Below are positions 25,121 through 30,980 of a stretch of DNA of 64,000 nucleotides, piece after piece. The DNA is from Acidobacteriaceae bacterium KBS 83 (lineage in GTDB: Bacteria; Acidobacteriota; Terriglobia; Terriglobales; Acidobacteriaceae), in contig KB906733.1 of NCBI GenBank assembly GCA_000381585.1, positions 186,001 to 250,000 on the forward strand. Reading direction: 5' to 3'. Below the pieces are notes generated by a model. The model saw only the letters and a list, made by a program, of their open reading frames with translations. It was not told the DNA's origin and made no database searches. The first letter of the stretch is position 1, and every line of letters begins with the position of its first letter. A program made the position numbers and the translations under genes.

Positions 25121-25531
25121 TTAGCCGGTTCGCTTGCTGCTCGCGCGCCGGGGCTTCGGCTTGTTCTTGCCCTCGAGATTGAGCGCCACGGCGGCGCGGA
25201 TGAGATCCTTCAAGGCCGCTTCATTGATTTTGTCGCCTTCGTGGATATCGATAGCGCGCCTGACATTTCCGTCGAGGCTGGAGTTGAATAGACGGGAAGG
25301 GTCCTTCAACGCAGCTCCCTTGGCAAAGGTCATTTTGACGACGTCCTTGTACGTCTCTCCCGTGCAGACGATGCCGCCGTGGGAGAAGACGGGAGTCCCT
25401 CTCCACTTCCACTCTTCGACGATCTCAGGGTCTGCCTTGTGGATGATTTCGCGCACTTTAGCGAGTGTCTTCCCGCGCCAGTCTCCTAGTGCCTTGATCT
25501 TCTGGTCGATGAATGTAGAGGCGGATTCCAT
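25121..25531 (-). CDS. DUF1801 domain protein
   Basis: 136 residues of the DUF1801/YdhG-like family (iron-chaperone frataxin-like fold). Family features are IREIIHKADPEIVEEWKW, then GTPVFSHGGIVCTGETYKDV, KMTFAKGAAL and a C-terminal LIRAAVALN helix. The tail is basic (KNKPKPRRASSKRTG), perhaps nucleic-acid binding. Role unknown in this family; many members sit near regulators of stress. It stands alone, flanked by the BNR gene and the saccharopine-dehydrogenase-like gene. No strong ribosome site was seen at ATG 25531. Confidence 0.85.
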   Translation of the reverse strand: MESASTFIDQKIKALGDWRGKTLAKVREIIHKADPEIVEEWKWRGTPVFSHGGIVCTGETYKDVVKMTFAKGAALKDPSRLFNSSLDGNVRRAIDIHEGDKINEAALKDLIRAAVALNLEGKNKPKPRRASSKRTG

Positions 25532-25660
25532 CGGGGCGGGCGCTTTGATGCGAACTCATTGTAGAGCAGTAGTGGCGACCCTTTGACGTGCAGTGTGGCG
25601 AGCGTTCATTTTCTCTTTCTGGTTCACGTCCATTCTTCTAGCTCGCACCATTGTGAGCGG

Positions 25661-26719
25661 TCAGGCCGACGTAATTTCGAATGACAGGTGGTCGGGTGTC
25701 AGGGCTGAGAGAACTTCCTGCGCGTCAAATATCGCCCCTGGCGGCTGCGCGCCAACACTACTGAATCGGCCGTCAAGCAGACGCGCAGTCACCTCGCAGA
25801 CGAGCGGCGCCGAGAAGGCGTAGATGTCACGCCCTCGAGCGGTGATGCGCCGGGTGTTTCCGTCATTCGTCACCACAGCATCCACAACGAAGCGCTGGGG
25901 TGAGCGTCCTGTCGCATCCGCCGCCTTCGGGGCCGGAGTCGTTGGATCGCGGACGTCGCCGAGCGCGATGCGGTTGAGATGGGTATGGAGTTCGGCTGTC
26001 TTCACGTGCCGCGCGATCAGAATGATCTCTGAGAATGGCACTTCGACCATGGCCTGACGGCCGAGCGAATCGCCGAACTCCCAATTCTTCTCGGAGGGCG
26101 GCAACTGCACGGGGGCAAGCTGTCCCTCCGCAACTACCATTCGCGGTGCCGTATTTCTTTCGCCGGTAATTCGTGTGCCGCGTGTGGGATGCCAGCTGTC
26201 GAGGCCGATCATGATGCCAATCGTGTCTGCATGGTCCCAGTCACCCAGCGCGGCGGTGACGAGGAGATCGGCGAAGCCGCCGTAGAACCCCATTGCGGGG
26301 ACGACGGCGATGCTTGCTTCGCGCGCGGGGATATCGTATTTGTCGAGCGTCGCGCGCACGCTCGGCTGCTCGGCGGTGACATCGAGATAGTGGATGCCGG
26401 CTCGTAAGGCTGCGGCCGCCACGGCATCTGCAGTTTCAAGAAAGGGACCGGCGCAATTGATGACGGCCTGGGCTCCATCAAGCGCATGGTCGAGCGATTC
26501 CATGTCGTCGATGGATGCCTTGCGGCGCAGAATTTCACGCCCCTGTGTTTCGTGTCCCCGTGCTTCGTGCCCAGGGAAGGTCGCCGCAGTGAGCGCGGCA
26601 AGGTCACGGGCGATTGCGATCGGCACGATTCCGCGTCTCAGTAATTCTGCAACGACGAAGCGTGCAGTGTGTCCGGTAGCGCCGAATACTGCCACCGCTT
26701 GTCTGCTATTTGTGCTCAC
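25661..26719 (-). CDS. saccharopine dehydrogenase-like NAD(P)-binding oxidoreductase
   Basis: 352 residues with an N-terminal Rossmann fold (AVFGATGHTARFVVAELLRRG, glycine motif GxxGxxG) and the INCAGPF segment typical of the saccharopine dehydrogenase/trans-acting enoyl reductase group. It is thought to act in the cytoplasm on an unknown substrate. The start GTG at 26719 has AGGAG about 10 bases upstream. It is divergent from a TetR regulator with an inverted repeat between them, so expression is probably repressed until a ligand binds TetR. That arrangement is common for detoxifying reductases. Confidence 0.85.
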   Translation of the reverse strand: MSTNSRQAVAVFGATGHTARFVVAELLRRGIVPIAIARDLAALTAATFPGHEARGHETQGREILRRKASIDDMESLDHALDGAQAVINCAGPFLETADAVAAAALRAGIHYLDVTAEQPSVRATLDKYDIPAREASIAVVPAMGFYGGFADLLVTAALGDWDHADTIGIMIGLDSWHPTRGTRITGERNTAPRMVVAEGQLAPVQLPPSEKNWEFGDSLGRQAMVEVPFSEIILIARHVKTAELHTHLNRIALGDVRDPTTPAPKAADATGRSPQRFVVDAVVTNDGNTRRITARGRDIYAFSAPLVCEVTARLLDGRFSSVGAQPPGAIFDAQEVLSALTPDHLSFEITSA

Positions 26720-26734
26720 TTGTCGATTACTCCT

Positions 26735-26783
26735 ATGCTACAGACCGGTCTGTTTCTGTACAATACGTACAGGTCTGTAGCAT
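26735..26783. promoter_or_regulatory. TetR operator in divergent promoter region
   Basis: A 12-base inverted repeat has arms ATGCTACAGACC (26735-26746) and GGTCTGTAGCAT (26772-26783). The left arm continues as the perfect palindrome ACAGACCGGTCTGT (26740-26753). It lies between the divergent oxidoreductase and TetR genes and is the likely site of TetR autoregulation. Confidence 0.78.
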
Positions 26784-26821
26784 GTCAAGAACGGATGTGC
26801 TTACCTGGAGTTGGAGCGATC

Positions 26822-27418
26822 ATGCCGAAGACCGGGGCGACATCGGACGCCCAAAGTAATGTTGAGGTGAGGCACAGAATCCTCGAAACTGCGTGCACGC
26901 TTTTTTATCAACGCGGCGTGCGTGCGGTGGGGGTCGATCTCGTCGTTGAGAAGGCCGGGGTGGCGAAGACGAGCCTCTACCGGCACTTCGGAACGAAAGA
27001 CGATCTGGTTGCCGCCTTTCTCAAGCGCGAGGACGAGGATTTCTGGGGAACGTGGGATCGCGTCGCCGGACGACACGTGGACGATGCAAGCGCCGAACTG
27101 GACGGGCATCTTCAGTGGATCGGCGAACGTGTCGGGCGCCCTAATTATCGCGGCTGCCCGCAGATTAACGTGGCCGCGGAGTTCCCTGAGACTGACCATC
27201 CGGCTCGCAAGGTTGCCACCGCGCACAAACGCCAGATGCGCAAGCGGTTGAGAGGCATCGCCGAGCGACTAGGCGCCGCCCGTCCGGATGAACTAGCCGG
27301 CCAACTCTCTCTGCTCATCAACGGCGCATTTGTGAGTTCGCAGATTTTCAAACCCGATGAGGCGACGCCTTTGCTTCGCCGCACTGCGCATGCGCTGATC
27401 AAGGCAAGCCGGAGCTAA
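26822..27418 (+). CDS. TetR-family transcriptional repressor
   Basis: 198 residues. The N-terminal helix-turn-helix is clear: RHRILETACTLFYQRGVRAV followed by GVDLVVEKAGVAKTSLYRHFGTKDDLVAAFL. The rest is the helical ligand-binding and dimer domain, with a PNYRGCPQINVAAEFPE segment resembling the QacR/AcrR-like C-terminal domains of this subgroup. The ATG at 26822 has GGAG 5 bases upstream. The operator above (26735-26783) lies between it and the divergent oxidoreductase gene, so it probably represses both. The inducer is unknown. Confidence 0.9.
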   Translation: MPKTGATSDAQSNVEVRHRILETACTLFYQRGVRAVGVDLVVEKAGVAKTSLYRHFGTKDDLVAAFLKREDEDFWGTWDRVAGRHVDDASAELDGHLQWIGERVGRPNYRGCPQINVAAEFPETDHPARKVATAHKRQMRKRLRGIAERLGAARPDELAGQLSLLINGAFVSSQIFKPDEATPLLRRTAHALIKASRS

Positions 27419-27470
27419 ACCGGCATTGCGGCGATCTGCAGGCAACATTTGTAAAGCTGAACGTGCGGGC

Positions 27471-28046
27471 TCAGACCCTTAGCGAGCCACGGAATCCCCT
27501 GGCGGCATAGTAAGACTCCGCGCCATTGTGATACACGAAGACGGTGTCGTAACGGCGATCGCAAAAGATCGCGCCGCCGAGTTTCCTGATATCAGGCGGC
27601 GTCTTAACCCAGCTCGACGTTTTCGTATCGAAATGTCCAAGCGCCTGCAACTCCCGATACTGTTCTTCCGTTAATAGTTCAACGCCTATGGCCGCTGCCA
27701 TATCCATCGCGCTATCTTCTGGTTTATTTTCTTTCCTTGACTCCAGCGCTTCACGGTCGTAGCAAACACTTCTGCGGCCTTTAGGGCTTTCTGCTGAACA
27801 ATCATAAAAAATGTACCCACCGGTCTTTTTATCGTGACCAACAACATCCGGTTCACCGCCAGTTTTTTCCATTTCATTGAGTGACCACAGTCTTTCAGCA
27901 TTGGCTTCCAGCCTTGCTTGTACTTTGGCCCATTCAAGACCTTTATGGCGATCCATGTTTCTCTCAAAGCGGGTTTTCAATGCTCTGAGTAGTTCTTCAC
28001 GTTCTTCTGGTGACAACTTTTTCTTAGTGCTCGTGATGGTGTTCAT
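27471..28046 (-). CDS. DUF4256 domain protein
   Basis: 191 residues matching the DUF4256 family along its whole length: RFERNMDRHKGLEWAKVQ, SLNEMEKTGGEPDVVGHD, FYDCSAESPKGRRSVCYDRE, then LGGAIFCDRRYDTVFVYHN and YYAARGFRGSLRV. Function unknown. The DNA is visibly AT-richer than its neighbours (TTTATTTTCTTTCC), a sign of acquisition by transfer. The ATG at 28046 matches the family N-terminus (KKKLSPEEREELL); a GTG at 28085 would add 13 residues. It precedes the VOC gene of the ArsR operon only by orientation and is probably not part of it. Confidence 0.88.
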   Translation of the reverse strand: MNTITSTKKKLSPEEREELLRALKTRFERNMDRHKGLEWAKVQARLEANAERLWSLNEMEKTGGEPDVVGHDKKTGGYIFYDCSAESPKGRRSVCYDREALESRKENKPEDSAMDMAAAIGVELLTEEQYRELQALGHFDTKTSSWVKTPPDIRKLGGAIFCDRRYDTVFVYHNGAESYYAARGFRGSLRV

Positions 28047-28112
28047 ACCTGTTACATCCTCGTCCGAGAGTTCCGTCACGCCCACCGGTCTGCGATTCGC
28101 TGAACCTCCGCC

Positions 28113-28505
28113 CTACCAGCGCTTCAGCTGCGTGACCTGAATGAGATTGCCGCAGGTATCGTTCAGCATGGCGATTTTGGAGGCTGTCACGTCCGTCGGT
28201 GGCATGGTGAACTCGGCGCCGCGCGCTTTCATACGCTCGTAATCGGTCTGTAAATCGTCGGTGTAGAACATGGCCGCAGGCTGATTTTGCTGGAAGATGG
28301 CCTGCTGATACGTTTGGGCTGCCGGGTTGTTGTTGAGCGCCAGCTGCAGCTCCGTGGCGTCAGGCTCCTCCGGTGAAGCCACCGTGAGCCAGCGAAACGG
28401 CCCGTTGCTGAAGTCAGCTTTCTTCACGAAGCCCAGCACCTCGGTATAGAAGCGCAGAGCCTTCTCCTGGTCGTCGACGTACACGCTGGTCAGTTTGATC
28501 TTCAT
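28113..28505 (-). CDS. VOC-superfamily (glyoxalase/bleomycin resistance-like) protein
   Basis: 130 residues, the usual size for a single VOC monomer with two paired beta-alpha-beta-beta-beta units. Start MKIKLTSVYVDDQEKALRFY with TEVLGF, then the second unit AAMFYTDDLQTDYERMKARG and the closing LNDTCGNLIQVTQLKR. Such proteins bind a metal and act as dioxygenases, glyoxalases or sequestering proteins; the substrate is not predictable. The ATG at 28505 has GAGG 6 bases upstream. It is the last gene of the ArsR-SRPBCC-DoxX-VOC operon, with 44 bases between it and the DoxX stop. Confidence 0.88.
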   Translation of the reverse strand: MKIKLTSVYVDDQEKALRFYTEVLGFVKKADFSNGPFRWLTVASPEEPDATELQLALNNNPAAQTYQQAIFQQNQPAAMFYTDDLQTDYERMKARGAEFTMPPTDVTASKIAMLNDTCGNLIQVTQLKRW

Positions 28506-28549
28506 TGGTTCCCTCGTAGTGTCATTTTCGCGGGCGCTGCCACGTCTTC

Positions 28550-28960
28550 CTATTCGTTGGTGTTGCTCGATCCATGCGGTCGAGATGGCGTGGCCTGGAG
28601 GCGCCAGAAGAAGTAAGAGAGTGCCCAGAGCAGACTGGTGGTCGCGGACGGGACCAACGCCTGCCAGCCATCGCCCATCGACAGGTGGGCGATGAGCGCC
28701 GAGACAAGGTTGATGGCGAAGCCGACATAGGCCCATTCCTTGAGTCGCGCGGGGACCATGGGGACGAGCAGTGCGAGCACTCCCAGGACCTTGGCGACGC
28801 TGAGCTCGACATGGAATGCGTGGTTCGAAAAGCCCAGGCGGGCGAAATTCCTGCCGACCCCAGGGTTGGCGAGCTCGTAGTATGCGGTGAATGTCATCTC
28901 CAGGCAAAAGAGCGCGGTGAAGATCCAGAAGGCGGCGACGAATCGTTTGGAGCCTTTCAT
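28550..28960 (-). CDS. DoxX-like membrane protein
   Basis: 136 residues with four hydrophobic helices: FVAAFWIFTALFCLEMTF, VAKVLGVLALLVPMV, EWAYVGFAINLVSALIAHLS and SLLWALSYFFWRLQ. The layout fits the DoxX/DoxX-like inner membrane family. The ATG at 28960 overlaps the TGA of the upstream SRPBCC gene (ATGA), with GGGAG 6 bases upstream, so translation is likely coupled. It sits between an SRPBCC and a VOC gene under ArsR control, an arrangement common in environmental bacteria. Function unknown. Confidence 0.86.
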   Translation of the reverse strand: MKGSKRFVAAFWIFTALFCLEMTFTAYYELANPGVGRNFARLGFSNHAFHVELSVAKVLGVLALLVPMVPARLKEWAYVGFAINLVSALIAHLSMGDGWQALVPSATTSLLWALSYFFWRLQATPSRPHGSSNTNE

Positions 28961-29397
28961 ATTGCACTCCCGCCGAGCACCTGTCCCAGACGGCCGAAGA
29001 AGTTCTGCCAGCCGTAATTTGCACCCTTGTACGCGGCCTGTTGATCGGGACGGAAGCCGGACTGCTCCATGCGAACGTGGGTGCCGCCCTCGGCTGGAGT
29101 CAGCGTCCAGAGCACCACCCATTGCAGCCCGGCGGCGGCATCACCAACACCCCAGTTGTAGGAGAGACGTTGGAGTGGCTCGACTACCAGTACCTCGCAG
29201 TCCACAACACCATTCCAGTTCGGCGCGGGGTCGGCCTGGAATTGGAACTTCCGCCCGATCACCGGCTCGAAGTCGTTGTTCATCATCCATTGCGCGAGAA
29301 GCGGGCCCTCGGTGAGCGCGCGCCACAGCTTTTCCGGCGGGTGAGGGAACACCCTCTCGACGACAAGGGTATTGGGAGTCTGTGCTGGATTGCTCAT
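28957..29397 (-). CDS. SRPBCC/AHSA1 family protein
   Basis: 146 residues of the START/Bet v1-like AHSA1 type: VVERVFPHPPEKLWRALTEG, LLAQWMMNNDFEPVIGRKF, then the beta strands with VVEPLQRLSYNW and GGTHVRMEQSGF, ending in the long C-terminal helix (GANYGWQNFFGRLGQVL). This fold has a hydrophobic cavity that binds small molecules. It overlaps ArsR by one base and DoxX by four, so the three are co-translated. The ligand is unknown; ArsR-AHSA1 pairs are widespread. Confidence 0.9.
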   Translation of the reverse strand: MSNPAQTPNTLVVERVFPHPPEKLWRALTEGPLLAQWMMNNDFEPVIGRKFQFQADPAPNWNGVVDCEVLVVEPLQRLSYNWGVGDAAAGLQWVVLWTLTPAEGGTHVRMEQSGFRPDQQAAYKGANYGWQNFFGRLGQVLGGSAI

Positions 29398-29720
29398 TAC
29401 TCCATCCTTTCCAAAAGGGCCTCAAGACGGTCAAACCGGTCGCGCCAGAATGCTCCGTAGTGCTTGAGCCAGTCCACCATCGGCGTCAGCGCATCGGCCT
29501 GCGCGCGATAGTGCGTTTCGCGCCCCTCGCGGCGATGCCGCACCAGCTTTGCCCGCTTCAGCACGGTGAGGTGCTTGGAGACAGCAGGCTGCGATACGCC
29601 GGCATAGCGAGTCAATGCGTGGACGGTCTGTTCACCCTGCCGGGTCAACTCCTCAAAGATGGCCCTGCGGGTGGGATCGGCGAGAGCACGGAACACGTGA
29701 TTGGGGCTGGTCGACGTCAC
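29397..29720 (-). CDS. ArsR-family winged-helix repressor
   Basis: 107 residues with the family start ALADPTRRAIFEELTRQGEQ, the recognition region VSQPAVSKHLTVLKRAKLV and the wing RHRREGRETHYRA. No ArsR/SmtB metal cysteines are seen, so it is of the type that pairs with AHSA1 proteins. It starts at GTG 29720, where the predicted transcript begins; a second in-frame GTG at 29696 would give the shorter N-terminus (FRALADPTRR) seen in many relatives. It is the first gene of the operon and overlaps the promoter; autoregulation through the palindrome upstream is likely. Confidence 0.9.
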   Translation of the reverse strand: MTSTSPNHVFRALADPTRRAIFEELTRQGEQTVHALTRYAGVSQPAVSKHLTVLKRAKLVRHRREGRETHYRAQADALTPMVDWLKHYGAFWRDRFDRLEALLERME

Positions 29721-29726
29721 AGAAAA

Positions 29727-29755
29727 ACCATAACCATTCGGTTATGAATTGTCAA
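29727..29755 (-). promoter_or_regulatory. sigma-70 promoter with embedded ArsR operator
   Basis: On the minus strand, TTGACA (29755-29750) is followed by a 17-base spacer and TATGGT (29732-29727). The inverted repeat ATAACC-ATTC-GGTTAT (29730-29745) covers the spacer and the -10 box. The start would fall at about 29720, on the first base of the GTG start codon. Confidence 0.8.
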
Positions 29756-29799
29756 CAAAGAGCATTCTGCTTGTCCCTAACGCATTCGAACTGAGCGAT

Positions 29800-30678
29800 T
29801 CAGCGACCCGATTGTGTGTTATTGAAGAGCTGCAGCCGTGACTTGACCACTTCCCTTACGGAGTCGACGGCAGGAGGAAGAATCTTATAGGGGACGACCT
29901 CATCCGGTTTGTTGGCCAGACTGCTTTCCAGGCTTCGTCTCCATGCAACACGCAGTTCTGTATTGATATGCACAATGCTGATGCCGGCAGCGATGGCTTT
30001 GCGAAAATCGTCATCGTCGGTTCCTGATCCACCGTGCAGGGTCAGGGGCACTCGGGCAGCCTTCCTGATGGCCGCGATCCGTTCAATATCGAGATGCTGT
30101 TTCGATGCCCCCTGCACCATGCTGCGGGACATGCCGTGCATACTGCCTACTGCGGGAGCAAGAATGTCGATACCTGTTTCTTCGACAAATTGCCGCGCTT
30201 CTTCAGGGGTGGTCAGCCCTTTGCCTGGCTCAGGCATTGCATCATGAATCTCAGAGCCACTGCCGATATCGCCGATTTCTCCTTCCACGAGCATGGCAGG
30301 ATGGATCGCTTTAAGAGCGGTCACCGCTTCTCTGGTCTGTTGAACATTTTCTTTGCGCGGCAACGCGGAGCGATCGAATACAACGGAATCGAACCCCGCT
30401 CGCGCCACTTCCTCTGCGCCCGCCAGGGTGTGAGTGTGGTCGGCGTTGAGAAAGATCGGGTAGTCAAACTCATCACGAAGGCTCTTTACGAGAGCTGCGA
30501 TCTGGCGAACTCCCATAAAGGATCGCTCGCCTTCCGATGCCCCAACAATCACTGGGACGTTGAGCTCTTGCGCAGCGGTAAAGACACCCTTTAACAGGAC
30601 AAGATCAGAGACATTGAAATGGCCGATTGCGGCACCACGTTGTTCCGCCTGCAGTAAAGCATCGCGTAGCGTTTGCAT
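29800..30678 (-). CDS. class II ketose-bisphosphate aldolase
   Basis: 292 residues of the zinc-dependent class II aldolase family (FbaA/GatY/KbaY group), which cleaves fructose- or tagatose-bisphosphate to glyceraldehyde phosphate and dihydroxyacetone phosphate. Catalytic and zinc residues are visible: NADHTHTL (Asp and zinc His), AMLVEGEIGDIG, APAVGSMHGMSRS (His), and LTLHGGSGTDDDD (His). The closing region keeps VHINTELRVAWR. The ATG at 30678 has the strong site AAGGAGGTG about 9 bases upstream. Which sugar phosphate it prefers is not clear. It stands alone, downstream of a dispersed repeat and a stem-loop. Confidence 0.9.
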   Translation of the reverse strand: MQTLRDALLQAEQRGAAIGHFNVSDLVLLKGVFTAAQELNVPVIVGASEGERSFMGVRQIAALVKSLRDEFDYPIFLNADHTHTLAGAEEVARAGFDSVVFDRSALPRKENVQQTREAVTALKAIHPAMLVEGEIGDIGSGSEIHDAMPEPGKGLTTPEEARQFVEETGIDILAPAVGSMHGMSRSMVQGASKQHLDIERIAAIRKAARVPLTLHGGSGTDDDDFRKAIAAGISIVHINTELRVAWRRSLESSLANKPDEVVPYKILPPAVDSVREVVKSRLQLFNNTQSGR

Positions 30679-30885
30679 GAAAATGCACCTCCTTGGCGGT
30701 CAGGACTTGCGAGCCAGAATGCGCATTAACAGGCCACCTTCCGGTTCCCTGCAGTATCGATGTGATTCCGATGACGATCACCAGCAGGTAAGCGATCCCT
30801 TCGCCTTTTTGATTTGCGAACCAGTTCATGAGCAGGCCATCGGGTGCTCCACTTTGAACTCTTTTCCCGTGGAGCGGGCGAGCGA

Positions 30886-30909
30886 GACTATAACCGCTCG
30901 TTTATAGTC
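30886..30909. other. stem-loop upstream of the aldolase gene
   Basis: Arms GACTATAA (30886-30893) and TTATAGTC (30902-30909) with an 8-base loop. It could be an operator for the aldolase or part of the end of the permease transcript; there is no T-run. Confidence 0.4.
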
Positions 30910-30961
30910 AGGCCTGATCTAAGGATAGCGATTGGGTGGAATTATCTGAAGGTATGTCGGG
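30908..30961. repeat. dispersed 55-base repeat, copy 2
   Basis: TCAGGCCTGATCTAAGGATAG and GGGTGGAATTATCTG align with 8543-8597. It is partly overlapped by the stem-loop at 30886-30909. Confidence 0.6.
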
Positions 30962-30980
30962 CAGTTCTGCTTCCCCCTAA

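Larger units (their letters stand above)
30679..30980. other. intergenic region, no gene
   Basis: About 300 bases between the aldolase start and the end of the permease gene. It contains the stem-loop and repeat listed below and no credible coding sequence. Confidence 0.5.
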
